Source: a virus. Taken from it: a stretch of 46,397 nucleotides of DNA. Below the pieces are notes generated by a model that worked only from the letters and a program-made list of their open reading frames with translations, was not told the origin of the DNA and searched no databases. This document shows positions 37,033-44,793 of the stretch, piece after piece (the stretch's first letter is position 1; each line of letters starts with the position of its first letter). The stretch spans positions 1 through 46,397 of IMG/VR virus record IMGVR_UViG_3300026089_000013; one strand, given 5' to 3'. Made by a program: the position numbers and the translations under genes.

Positions 37033-37633
37033 CCATCACCTCAGCATACATTCGATAGTGAACAAGGAAGAGTTCTTCGGCTGACTTCCAGGACCACGGA
37101 GACCACGGCCCGATTAGATCGATTTCTGATTGGCTGAGATTGGGATAGTCAGGATGGTCAATGACAAATCCAGGACCGAACCCTTTCCTTCCCTCGAATA
37201 GGACTAGGATGCGGTCTGCGTAGCTAACGAATTCGTGTTGGTCAACAGGGCAGCCGAACTTTCTGTAGATCTTGGCTTGTATGATATCTTCAAGAATACG
37301 ATAATTCTCGAAGATCTTGGTCTGCTTCAGCCACTTAGTGACGTCACCGACATACGCTTCTGCGGCGTCATGTAGAAGAGCCTGACGAATAATACTATGA
37401 TGATTAACGGCAGAGTCTGGGCCTCTAGCAAGAAGCTCAGCAACAATTCGCGCAGCATAGACGGAGTGCTGCGCGACAGAAATCGGTCGCTTGGTGTGAC
37501 CAGCGAAACGATTACAAAGGGCGAGAGCGTGAGCTATGTCTTCAATGCGGATTAAGTCAGGCTCGAGACGGCACACGTCTAGCTCAAGCCCGGAATACGT
37601 CCGGATGAGCGTCTGGGTCGCCGGGCCGGGCAT
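37019..37633 (-). CDS. HD-domain nucleotide phosphohydrolase (YfbR-like)
   Basis: The 204-residue protein has an HD site: 'ISVAQHSVYAARIV' (H56), 'ALLHDAAEAYVGDVTKWLKQ' (H88, D89) and a distal 'SYADRILVLFEGRKGFG'. It resembles 5'-deoxynucleotidases/YfbR-like enzymes that dephosphorylate dNMPs. In phages with modified bases such enzymes remove the normal nucleotide from the pool. It is adjacent to, and overlaps by 14 nt, the HMUDK-like gene, so this role is plausible here but unproven. Confidence 0.8.
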   Translation of the reverse strand: MPGPATQTLIRTYSGLELDVCRLEPDLIRIEDIAHALALCNRFAGHTKRPISVAQHSVYAARIVAELLARGPDSAVNHHSIIRQALLHDAAEAYVGDVTKWLKQTKIFENYRILEDIIQAKIYRKFGCPVDQHEFVSYADRILVLFEGRKGFGPGFVIDHPDYPNLSQSEIDLIGPWSPWSWKSAEELFLVHYRMYAEVMGAGT

Positions 37634-37840
37634 TTAATGCACGAACGGCAGCGGAACGTCTTCTTCGTTGGAAGATGCACGAGTTACCTCGACACCTTCC
37701 TTCGCCAGTTTATCTTTGATGGCTTCGTAGATCAAAGCCGACATGGACTTGTTCTGCTTCAGCGATAGTTGCCGGAGTGCATCTTTCACCTCCGGCGTGA
37801 CATGGGCACCTGCAAAGACGTCGCGATCTGACATAATCAT
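37634..37840 (-). CDS. Ribbon-helix-helix protein
   Basis: A 68-residue protein, start MIMSDRDVFAGAH (overlapping the upstream stop). 'HVTPEVKDALRQLSLKQNKSMSALIYEAIKDKLAKEG' (in parts) is a CopG/Arc-like ribbon-helix-helix fold. It would dimerise and bind operator DNA, perhaps controlling the operon from P12. A shorter start at 37834 is possible. Confidence 0.75.
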   Translation of the reverse strand: MIMSDRDVFAGAHVTPEVKDALRQLSLKQNKSMSALIYEAIKDKLAKEGVEVTRASSNEEDVPLPFVH

Positions 37841-38217
37841 TTGTGAACCGCCTTGATGAAGTCCGTGACCCAAGCGTGGTCAAAGCCAATCATCATATCC
37901 CCGGACTGTTCCCACTTCACATAGTCATTGGGAGTGACTATGTGCATTCGTTTCTCCTTTGTTTTATCGATCTCGAAAATAAGGTAGTACGCCTTTCCCA
38001 CATTTCCGAGACGTCGCATTGTAAGATCCTGAGCGCCTCGCGATCTGCAATCAGGATTGGCAAACTTGACCTCCCACCACGATGTGGATCCACACATCGT
38101 GACGCTAAGATCTGGTATGCCATATGTTGAACGATCTTCGTGTCTAAGAATGACTGCGCGCAATAAGTTAGCTCGCAGATACGTCGTGAGGTTTGCCTTC
38201 ACAAACGCTTCATTCAT
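37837..38217 (-). CDS. PD-(D/E)XK nuclease-like protein (VRR-NUC/resolvase type)
   Basis: A 126-residue protein, start MNEAFVKANLTTYLRANLLR. 'STYGIPDLSVTMCGSTSWWEVKFANP' gives the D36 - E49-V-K51 catalytic pattern, and 'LTMRRLGNVGKAYYLIFEI' supplies the following strands. Such small nucleases act as Holliday junction resolvases or on branched/packaging DNA. It is the first gene of a long operon behind promoter P12. The longer open frame upstream overlaps the promoter and is rejected. Confidence 0.75.
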   Translation of the reverse strand: MNEAFVKANLTTYLRANLLRAVILRHEDRSTYGIPDLSVTMCGSTSWWEVKFANPDCRSRGAQDLTMRRLGNVGKAYYLIFEIDKTKEKRMHIVTPNDYVKWEQSGDMMIGFDHAWVTDFIKAVHK

Positions 38218-38231
38218 TAGACCACCAATAC

Positions 38232-38260
38232 AGTATAGCACAAAACGGTTAAAAAAGCAA
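38232..38260 (-). promoter_or_regulatory. Promoter P12 for the nuclease/modification/helicase operon
   Basis: -35 TTGCTT (38260-38255), 17-bp spacer, -10 TATACT (38237-38232). The start codon of the nuclease gene follows 14 nt downstream. Confidence 0.7.
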
Positions 38261-38325
38261 ATCCAAATTCGTACATAGTCCAGATAAAAGTTGAGTCGGG
38301 CGCTGCTCACGCCCGACTCCTATGC

Positions 38326-39276
38326 CTACTGCTTCGCCCTTCGCGCTCTCGTTCTCGCAAACAAGCCACCCAGAATCGTACCGACCGTTGAGCCGATTGT
38401 CCCCGCCAGACCACCGGAAGGACCAGTCGAGGGATCTGCCTGATAACGGCAGGTGATGAGCGGGAGCACCTGCTTCATGCTGTCCTCGACGTCCTCAACC
38501 AGATCGTGGATCTGGGTCTGGATCTTCTCGGTGTTCTGGTCGGCCTGAAGGGCCAACTGGTTCAGCTTCTGGTCCATCGCGGACAGGGCAAGCTGGATCT
38601 CGTCGAGCTTCTTGATGACGATGGCGTCCGACGGTTCCGGGTTTGGCGACGGCCGGTCCTTGAGCTTCATCGGCCCGGACTGCTGCGTATACATCACCGT
38701 CGGCTCAACCCAGTCAGCATACGGCGGCGTTCCCTCGGCGGGATGAGCGGTACGGGTGACCCTGATTTCGCGCGAGTTCGGGTCTCCCTCGACTGCCACG
38801 TCGGTGATATAGTCGTCCCAGGATCCGTCTCTCTTGTCCTTGAGCGAGTCAACAGAGACACCGAGGTATTGCGTCTGGCCGGGATTCTTCTTGATGTAGC
38901 CGACGTTGGTATCCCCGGCGGTGTAGATCTTGAAACCTGCACGGACGAGGAGCTGACCCTTTCCAGCGTCGGCTTGATCCTTCGGAACGATCGGCGATTC
39001 GAAATCGGCCAGTGTCTCTGTGAAGATTCTTCTGTAGTCCTGCATTCTGCCTCCATTCCACGGTGTCCTGGGATTTGCGTAGAACCCAAATCGTGGAGCA
39101 TCCTCTTGACCTGCCTGCCAGCCAAGCATCCGCTTCCAGAAGTAGACGGGATCCTCGGTGTAGCGATTCCAGTACCCGATGTCCTGATGTTTCTCGAAGC
39201 CGTAGGCCATCAGGTTGGACAACCTCACCGCTTCTTCAACAGTCGAGGGAGGTGGAGGAATTGTGACGTCAGCCAT
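38326..39276 (-). CDS. Hypothetical protein with coiled coil and Gly-rich C-terminus
   Basis: A 316-residue protein starting MADVTIPPPPSTVEEAVRLS with AGGAG upstream. It has an aromatic-rich N-terminal part ('YWNRYTEDPVYFWKRMLGWQAG'), a central region, a coiled coil ('KLDEIQLALSAMDQKLNQLALQ') and a C-terminal Gly/Thr/Ile stretch ('GGLAGTIGSTVGTILGGLF'). The end may be membrane-active. It is last in the operon after the polymerase. No family recognised. Confidence 0.65.
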   Translation of the reverse strand: MADVTIPPPPSTVEEAVRLSNLMAYGFEKHQDIGYWNRYTEDPVYFWKRMLGWQAGQEDAPRFGFYANPRTPWNGGRMQDYRRIFTETLADFESPIVPKDQADAGKGQLLVRAGFKIYTAGDTNVGYIKKNPGQTQYLGVSVDSLKDKRDGSWDDYITDVAVEGDPNSREIRVTRTAHPAEGTPPYADWVEPTVMYTQQSGPMKLKDRPSPNPEPSDAIVIKKLDEIQLALSAMDQKLNQLALQADQNTEKIQTQIHDLVEDVEDSMKQVLPLITCRYQADPSTGPSGGLAGTIGSTVGTILGGLFARTRARRAKQ

Positions 39277-39285
39277 GCTGTTCTC

Positions 39286-41181
39286 CTATTCGTCTCCGCA
39301 TTCACGCCAGTTCTTTCCAATCTTTAGATCCCATAGAATGGGAATTTTCAGCGATGGAAACGTCTGTCGATTGAGGATCTCTCGAACTTTGTCTGCGTGA
39401 TGTGCATCAGGAATATCGCCGTTAACAGAGTCATGAACTGGATAACGAAGCACGAATCCAGTTTCCTTACGATGCCTGCGAAGCTCAACAATTTTTGCCT
39501 TCATGATATCGGCGCCACTGCCTTGAATGCGCCGATTGAGAGCCTTATGAATCTCTACGCCATCGGGGAACCGGCCACGACGACCGAGAATAGTCTTGAT
39601 GTATCCTCGAGTCTTGGCAATCTCCATTGCCTTGTCGTTGACTGGCTTGACCTCAGGAACTAGCTTGTTGTAGAGGCTGTTGATGGCAACCGTGGATTGG
39701 AGCAGAGGATGATTGGAAGTTGCCTGATCTCGTACGAGTTGAAGATACTGCTCCTTGGAAATGAACTCCAGCATCAACGCCATCTTCTTGAGGCCAGCGT
39801 TGTAGAGCTTGGCGAAGTTCAGATCCTTCTGCTGTCGATACTGAAAGTTGGGCTGATATTCCTTGACAAGTCCGTGCATGAACTTGTGAAAGCTCAGCTC
39901 AGGATTCTCTTTGTATGCCTGAATTGTCTTCGGGTTGCCAGCCTCATTCGCGAATAGCCTATACTCAATCTGCATAGCATCAGCAGAGAGATAGTCATAT
40001 CCAGGTGTTCCTGGAATGTGAAGCTCGCGAATGATGAACTCATCGCCATACGAAGATAGCTGCTTCGCTACCTTAATCGTCTGCTGGATGTTCGTGCCTT
40101 CTGTCCGCGACAGGCCAGTGCTAGAGAATCGACCGAACCCTGTTCCAGCCTCGCCCTCCTCGAATTCGCCCTCCCGGGCCTCCTTCAACTGATGTAGTGC
40201 ATATCGAAGGATGCCATTGCTGTCCACGTTTCTGCGATATTTCAGGAGATATTTCGAGAGGAGGCTCTTAAGCCGAATGCCTCGCCGGAGTTTCTTAACC
40301 GTGGGATGTTCAATCTGCTTCAGGATGAGATCGGTGAAGCTGGCCTTACCCGTCGCAGTAGTCCCACCGAACGGAATGCCAAGCTTCTGGAACAGAGCGG
40401 TCTTATCATCGGAGGAGCCGAACTCAACTTTCAGTCCAGTCTCCTTATAGATCTCCATGTAGATGTCTTGCATAGCTTGAGTGGCCTGTTTGATCCACAA
40501 CTCAAGCTTCTCAACATCTATTTTCTCACCTTGATACTCCATGTCGGCAGTAGCAAAGATGAGTTCTTCTTCGAGTAGGCGCACACGATCCAGATTCTGT
40601 CGCTGGAGCTCAGGCCACATTACATCCTTGAGCTCACGAATGACAGATGTCTGATACATTGCTCTCGGAGCGGCTTGCGCCGCATCGTACGAGGCCATGC
40701 GCGATTCGTCTAATCGAGGGACTTCGGGAGGATGACCGAGGAAATCTGGAATGAGAAGGTCTAGCTTGAAACGCTGCCGGTGGTCATCAAGGAGGGCTGC
40801 ATAGTGAGCAACGTCTGCAACACGATTTCCCTGTTCTTCTAAGTCTATACCCCAGACGCGGGCCATATGGACTTCGAACTTGGTATTCGTGTTCGTTATT
40901 TTCTTTCCTCGAATTTGCTCCTTGAAGAATCGTTTGACTTGAGCTTCGTCTAGATTTCCACCAGTGAAGCCCCACGGCATGAAGTGAGTCTTGTATCCGT
41001 TAGCTGGGTCGCCATACGTGATAGATGCGCTAATAGGTTTGTCGCCAGCCCACCACCGAAATCCAGTGGTCTCGAAGTTGAGAAAAATTTCATCCACACC
41101 ATCGAGGGAACTCGGTGGAGGCTCTGGCTTCCAGTCGAACTGCCTAGGAGGAGGATCGAGTAGATCGAAGATATTTAGCAT
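39286..41181 (-). CDS. DNA polymerase, family A
   Basis: The 631-residue protein has polymerase motif A 'SADAMQIEYRLFANEAG', motif B 'RQQKDLNFAKLYNAG' and motif C 'VLRYPVHDSVNGDI' (HDS in place of HDE). The N-terminal exonuclease-type domain is present but key acids differ: exo I reads FLNFETTG (Asn35 instead of Asp, Glu37 kept) and exo II 'NTKFEVH' (Glu103 instead of Asp). Proofreading may be weak or lost; the separate DnaQ-like exonuclease could compensate. It would replicate the phage genome, with modified or unmodified nucleotides. It is followed 9 nt later by the next gene. Confidence 0.92.
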   Translation of the reverse strand: MLNIFDLLDPPPRQFDWKPEPPPSSLDGVDEIFLNFETTGFRWWAGDKPISASITYGDPANGYKTHFMPWGFTGGNLDEAQVKRFFKEQIRGKKITNTNTKFEVHMARVWGIDLEEQGNRVADVAHYAALLDDHRQRFKLDLLIPDFLGHPPEVPRLDESRMASYDAAQAAPRAMYQTSVIRELKDVMWPELQRQNLDRVRLLEEELIFATADMEYQGEKIDVEKLELWIKQATQAMQDIYMEIYKETGLKVEFGSSDDKTALFQKLGIPFGGTTATGKASFTDLILKQIEHPTVKKLRRGIRLKSLLSKYLLKYRRNVDSNGILRYALHQLKEAREGEFEEGEAGTGFGRFSSTGLSRTEGTNIQQTIKVAKQLSSYGDEFIIRELHIPGTPGYDYLSADAMQIEYRLFANEAGNPKTIQAYKENPELSFHKFMHGLVKEYQPNFQYRQQKDLNFAKLYNAGLKKMALMLEFISKEQYLQLVRDQATSNHPLLQSTVAINSLYNKLVPEVKPVNDKAMEIAKTRGYIKTILGRRGRFPDGVEIHKALNRRIQGSGADIMKAKIVELRRHRKETGFVLRYPVHDSVNGDIPDAHHADKVREILNRQTFPSLKIPILWDLKIGKNWRECGDE

Positions 41182-41329
41182 TTAACTTCTGTCGACGATG
41201 CCAATGCCCTGATTCGCTTAGCTCTTTTCCACAACGACAACACACCGTAGAATCTCCTAGATAGCGATGTGTCTTATAGGATAGTCCACGGCTATCAATA
41301 CAAGGAAATCGTAGAACTCCACTTGGCAT
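41144..41329 (-). CDS. 61-residue small Cys protein
   Basis: MPSGVLRFPCIDSRGLSYKT.. with 'STVCCRCGKELSESGHWHRRQ', a possible zinc knuckle. It lies 2 nt after the membrane protein stop and overlaps the polymerase start by 38 nt. It may couple translation of the two. Function unknown; moderately supported. Confidence 0.5.
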   Translation of the reverse strand: MPSGVLRFPCIDSRGLSYKTHRYLGDSTVCCRCGKELSESGHWHRRQKLNAKYLRSTRSSS

Positions 41330-41331
41330 AT

Positions 41332-41676
41332 CTAAGGATCAAAGCAGCGCGCTCGTTCATCCCCTTTCGTTACTGCTGAACAAATTCGAATGAGAAGGCG
41401 ATGGTTCTCTTCCGTCCTGGATTGGTTCAAACTGATCAGCTGGCTTAATCTTTGATTCTCTACCCTCATTGAGTAAAGTTCTGACTGAAGAGATGGAAGA
41501 GTCTGTGATGTTGTCCAGACCAGGAAGAAGGCGATAGTACCTGGAATTCCTACCAGCGCCATAATCCTAGCCCATACGGGAAGATTCTTATCAGTGACCA
41601 GCGAACGACGATCTGATTGCCGACGATCTGGTCCTGAATACCTCGGCTTTCTCGGGACTCGGACTTCTTCGTCCAT
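41332..41676 (-). CDS. Single-pass membrane protein with coiled coil
   Basis: A 114-residue protein, start MDEEVRVPRKPRYSGPDRRQ. A basic N-terminus is followed by TM 'RIMALVGIPGTIAFFLVW', then 'QTLPSLQSELYSMRVENQRLSQL' (coiled coil) and a C-terminal pair of Cys ('IRICSAVTKGDERARC'). The layout is common among small phage membrane proteins of unknown role (holin-like or spanin-like proteins are possible). A folded non-coding block precedes it. Confidence 0.65.
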   Translation of the reverse strand: MDEEVRVPRKPRYSGPDRRQSDRRSLVTDKNLPVWARIMALVGIPGTIAFFLVWTTSQTLPSLQSELYSMRVENQRLSQLISLNQSRTEENHRLLIRICSAVTKGDERARCFDP

Positions 41677-41699
41677 GTGTTTGTCCAACGAAACAGGAC

Positions 41700-41888
41700 A
41701 CTTTGTGCTCGGCTCCGGGATAGCTGCACATCTACCCCGGAGCCCAATACGGATCGCCCCACCACGTCCGTATCTCTTGGGATCTCCGCCACCGTCATGG
41801 CCATCTCACATCCCAAGGCCCGTGCTATGTATGCCTAGGAGGAACATATCCAGTGGACCGCCGGACCTGCTCGACTCCTAGAACCCGC
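41700..41888 (-). ncRNA. Candidate structured RNA (four successive hairpins)
   Basis: Reading the minus strand, no gene fits this 225-bp gap but four helices do. They are CTAGGAG/CTCCTAG (long loop), CTTGGGAT/ATCCCAAG (with an inner GCCA/TGGC), ATACGGA/TCCGTAT, and GGCTCCGGGGTAG/CTATCCCGGAGCC. The last is 13 bp with one wobble and an 8-nt loop ATGTGCAG, at about 41712-41745. The short spacers between helices suggest a compact RNA, either a 5' leader/riboswitch-like element of the polymerase operon or a stand-alone RNA. No known family is recognised. Confidence 0.5.
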
Positions 41889-41913
41889 AGATGGCGCGGG
41901 GCAGTTCATTCTG

Positions 41914-42312
41914 CTAGAAGCGTAGTCCTCGTTTCTCTGCTTCGTACATCATCGCCACCAAGGACAGCAGCCGATCACGTGTCACGTCGAGGAAGCGCGT
42001 CGAGCCGAAGCCATGGATGAAGATGTGTCGGAACAGATAGAAGATACTGTTCCGAAGATGCTCATCCTCCATTTGGCTGATTGCGATACGATCCTGCTCC
42101 GCGGTTCTCCAGTGTGTCGGCAACGGATTCCGATCGGCCTGACGACGAAACTGCGCGACCTTGGTGACCTCATCGTTGTATCGCCGAATCCACGAATCGC
42201 AGTCCCTCTGCAACTGCTTGTACGCTTCATCCAGGCTCTTCAGCTGAGACTGAACGGTCGCGAGTTTCGTCGTCTTCTTGATCGGTTTCTTACGAACGCG
42301 CTTACGCGCCAT
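41914..42312 (-). CDS. 132-residue helical protein
   Basis: MARKRVRKKPIKKTTKLATV.. (basic) followed by a coiled coil 'VQSQLKSLDEAYKQLQRDCDSWIRRYNDEVTKVAQ', then 'SQMEDEHLRNSIFYLFRHIF'. The longer frame to 42564 is a shadow of the upstream gene. AAAGG lies upstream. No family recognised; probably DNA- or RNA-bound given the basic start. Confidence 0.65.
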   Translation of the reverse strand: MARKRVRKKPIKKTTKLATVQSQLKSLDEAYKQLQRDCDSWIRRYNDEVTKVAQFRRQADRNPLPTHWRTAEQDRIAISQMEDEHLRNSIFYLFRHIFIHGFGSTRFLDVTRDRLLSLVAMMYEAEKRGLRF

Positions 42313-42326
42313 ACTTTCTATCCTTT

Positions 42327-42767
42327 CTATGTGTTCTTCGTCCAGCGCCGCACGCCGAACTCGCGAAAACGACTGACCTTCGTCTTGGCTTTCTTCTTCA
42401 CGAGTCGCGGCGCCATCCTGTCTGCCTTGATGCGAGCGGCATATCGCCGCTGTGCGGACTGCTTGGTGGACTTCCTGCCCTGATAGTGCTTCCGAATCGG
42501 CGTCGCGACCACCGGCTGATCGAGATTGAACACGAATGGCTGCACTTCGATTCCACGATCCCACCGCAGGATGCTGTTCTGGGCGGCGGGAGGAGTCAGA
42601 AACGTGACGCGCATACCAGTCTTGGGGTCAGAGAACTTGATCGCCTGTGTGTCGACGCTGATGTATTGGACGTTGAGTTGCTCCTTGATCGCATCGGCGA
42701 TCATGCAGTGGTGACTGTCCTTCCGCCGCGCCGACTCGATGTGTGAGCGCGAGACTGTGATCTTCAT
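42327..42767 (-). CDS. Phage hypothetical of replication-region type
   Basis: A 146-residue protein: 'ITVSRSHIESARRKDSHHCMIADAIKEQL' and 'GMRVTFLTPPAAQNSILRWDRGIEVQPFVFNL' (in parts), followed by a basic tail. This matches the widespread 'I.v...hI..g.r.....CPia.Ai' plus 'i..FD.G..v.Pf.F.l' phage protein type of unknown function. It overlaps the upstream gene by 4 nt. Confidence 0.75.
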   Translation of the reverse strand: MKITVSRSHIESARRKDSHHCMIADAIKEQLNVQYISVDTQAIKFSDPKTGMRVTFLTPPAAQNSILRWDRGIEVQPFVFNLDQPVVATPIRKHYQGRKSTKQSAQRRYAARIKADRMAPRLVKKKAKTKVSRFREFGVRRWTKNT

Positions 42768-42949
42768 CCGACCTGCTCAATCTCGACCTTGAAGCCAGTC
42801 AGTTTCTGGAGAAAGTCCTCCGTCTCCTCGATGCGCTGGGTGACGTCCTCGATGGTGAGCGTCTCCAGCCCGATGGTTCGGTCACCCTCGATCACGGCCA
42901 CCGACTTGTTGCCCTTCTTGAACGTGATGCTGAACTGTAGCTTGAACAT
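42764..42949 (-). CDS. 61-residue hypothetical protein
   Basis: MFKLQFSITFKKGNKSVAVI.. then 'IEDVTQRIEETEDFLQKLTGFKVEIEQ'. GGAGG lies 5 nt upstream of the ATG. A small alpha/beta protein; no family recognised. Confidence 0.65.
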   Translation of the reverse strand: MFKLQFSITFKKGNKSVAVIEGDRTIGLETLTIEDVTQRIEETEDFLQKLTGFKVEIEQVG

Positions 42950-42957
42950 GCCGCCTC

Positions 42958-43131
42958 CTATCTGTCCGGTTGCGCCGATCCAACCCACACCGTGACTTTC
43001 TTGATCCCGGCGTTGTCGTTATCGGGTTGATTGAGAGCATCCTGCACGGCCAGGACCATATCCGCATCGGTTGGGAGAAGCGGATTCTCTTCGTCACTCT
43101 CAATGATCACCATGAGCACGGTCGATTTCAT
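42958..43131 (-). CDS. 57-residue hypothetical protein
   Basis: MKSTVLMVIIESDEENPLLP.. and 'DMVLAVQDALNQPDNDNAGIKKVTVWVG', a compact alpha/beta pattern. It overlaps the SLOG gene end by 32 nt and ends 8 nt before the next start. AAGGA lies 9 nt upstream. Function unknown. Confidence 0.65.
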   Translation of the reverse strand: MKSTVLMVIIESDEENPLLPTDADMVLAVQDALNQPDNDNAGIKKVTVWVGSAQPDR

Positions 43132-43555
43132 CGATATGTTCCTTTTTGATAGTGCCGTTGGGAAAACAGATCACCAACGGCCGCAATTCTTTACGAGCAT
43201 AGCGGATCGTTGCCCACGTCCCGCTCCCACGAACTACTTCGTGCGAAGTCCCAGGCGCAGCCACAAGAAGGCTGCAACAATCCACAATACGGTGATTACG
43301 ACGGATTGGGTCGATGTCAATGGGATGGATAACATCTTTTCCACCTGCACAGGTCGCTAAAGCCCATTGATGTTGTTTCTCATCGCAGGGAAACAACTCC
43401 ATGGGAACATGAACCATGCCGTGGAATTCACGGTCTGCACCGTGGCAGGCGCCGTGAAATCCACGAGTAATCCGATAGTGACGAAGAGCGAAGAACACCC
43501 TCTCGAATTGAGAGGGTGTCATCCCGCGCCGTGTTCCAGTGAAACCTATCCTCAC
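43100..43555 (-). CDS. SLOG-fold (YspA/DUF2493-like) nucleotide-binding protein
   Basis: A 151-residue protein. 'RIGFTGTRRGMTPSQFERVFFAL', 'FHGACHGADREFHGM', 'FPCDEKQHQWA', 'DCCSLLVAAPGTSHEVVRGSGTWATIRYARK' match the SLOG Rossmann-like family (first strand Gly loop, G-x-D motif, 'GTW.ti..A....'). SLOG domains bind or process nucleotide ligands and occur in phage and defence contexts. It overlaps the metallopeptidase-like gene by 4 nt. Confidence 0.8.
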   Translation of the reverse strand: MRIGFTGTRRGMTPSQFERVFFALRHYRITRGFHGACHGADREFHGMVHVPMELFPCDEKQHQWALATCAGGKDVIHPIDIDPIRRNHRIVDCCSLLVAAPGTSHEVVRGSGTWATIRYARKELRPLVICFPNGTIKKEHIDEIDRAHGDH

Positions 43556-44706
43556 TTCCCGTCCCCGATGTTGCCCCGCACCTTCGAGGGATCAAGGCCA
43601 CGTCGGCCAATCTGCATCGCATCCGCAGCCTTGATGCCGTCCTTCACGCCCTGGATGTTCGTGGCCCGCTCGTACTTCAGCGCCGTAGCCGTCTTCGCGG
43701 CGCGGCCATATCGCTCCACCATGTAGCGATTCGTCTTGACCATCGCGCCGTTCAGCCGCATCAGAGCGGTCTTCTGGACGTTAGGATCCGGCGACACTTC
43801 GACGACCGCCGCCTTACGAGCTTCCTCGAGCCGTTGCTGGATGCGGGTGACGAAGGCGTTGAGCCAGGAGTTACGATATCCAGGCTGCTTGTTGATCGCC
43901 GTCTTGTTGTAGGCGTAGTTCGCGTCCACCGACAGACGGGTCGCCGCGTGAACTAGCGTGCAGTAGACGTATTCGGCGACCGTCGCGTGCGATTTGGTGC
44001 CAACAAAGATGATCTGGTTGCTGCGAAGCTGAACCAGGAAATGACAGAGATGTCCACGAGCCACGACCGATGCGAGCGATTCCTGCCACGCGATGCGGGT
44101 CTTCTTGTCTTCCGCCTGATACTCCCGCCGCCAGTTCGCCGTCGGCCGATATTTCGCAAGGTCACAGTAGACCTCGATGACCGGATCATTGTCGGCGCCC
44201 CGAGCGTAGTCCAGGTCGCTCGGATTGAGCTCGTGCTCGAGGAGCATCTTGTTGATCATCGCCGCGAAGTTCTCCGCGGCCTCGGTGTTGCCCTGAGCCA
44301 TCTCGCCCTGACGCAATTCCTGCATCTTGACGAGCTTCTCGATGATCTTCTTGCCATACTCGAGGCGACGATTCTCCATCGCCTGTTTCAGCTCGATGCG
44401 AAAATCGCAGAAGTCATCGCCGTGGCCGCTGTAACGGAGATGAGCGAGCTCGTGGGCCGCAGTGTCCCACACCTCATCCTCGTGAAATGGCTCGTCGTCC
44501 CACTTGCCATTCGTCATGGAGCGCAGGACGATCTGGATGTCACCCGTCGGGTCGCAGTGCCCGAAGTTGTTGCCGAGCTCCGGCCGTGGCATCGGGCTGA
44601 CCGACTTCAGGGGAAGGTGATATTCCTTCGCCACGTAGCGCATCGCGTCCTTCACCGTCTTGAAGAGACGGATGTCAGCCGGATGCAATTCCTCTGCCGT
44701 ATACAT
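43552..44706 (-). CDS. HExxH metallopeptidase-like protein (DUF2786/DUF7168 type)
   Basis: The 384-residue protein has a zincin motif H85-E-L-A-H89 in 'WDTAAHELAHLRYSGHGDDF' near an N-terminal 'YHLPLKSVSPM'. Mid-protein it has 'EMAQGNTEAAENFAAMINKMLLEHELNPSDLDYA', which matches the DUF2786 pattern, followed by 'RREY'-type DUF7168 features. It may be an SprT/WSS1-like protease or an early host-takeover protein. It is the first gene behind promoter P13. Catalysis is inferred from the motif only. Confidence 0.75.
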   Translation of the reverse strand: MYTAEELHPADIRLFKTVKDAMRYVAKEYHLPLKSVSPMPRPELGNNFGHCDPTGDIQIVLRSMTNGKWDDEPFHEDEVWDTAAHELAHLRYSGHGDDFCDFRIELKQAMENRRLEYGKKIIEKLVKMQELRQGEMAQGNTEAAENFAAMINKMLLEHELNPSDLDYARGADNDPVIEVYCDLAKYRPTANWRREYQAEDKKTRIAWQESLASVVARGHLCHFLVQLRSNQIIFVGTKSHATVAEYVYCTLVHAATRLSVDANYAYNKTAINKQPGYRNSWLNAFVTRIQQRLEEARKAAVVEVSPDPNVQKTALMRLNGAMVKTNRYMVERYGRAAKTATALKYERATNIQGVKDGIKAADAMQIGRRGLDPSKVRGNIGDGK

Positions 44707-44749
44707 ACTGGACTGCTCCTTGGAAAGAAGTAAGTTCTATCCAAGAGCT

Positions 44750-44778
44750 ATTATACCACAGTTTTAAACCAATTGCAA
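44750..44778 (-). promoter_or_regulatory. Promoter P13 for the 44.7-38.3 kb operon
   Basis: -35 TTGCAA (44778-44773), 17-bp spacer with GGTTTAAAACTGTGG, -10 TATAAT (44755-44750), a full consensus and nearly identical to P5 and P10 for 20 bp. Confidence 0.85.
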
Positions 44779-44793
44779 GGGTTTTGTCAGTTC

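Noticed and set aside
41550-41816. 88-codon minus-strand frame over the structured RNA
   Set aside because: It overlaps the membrane protein gene in another frame and has no ribosome site; the stems better explain the sequence.
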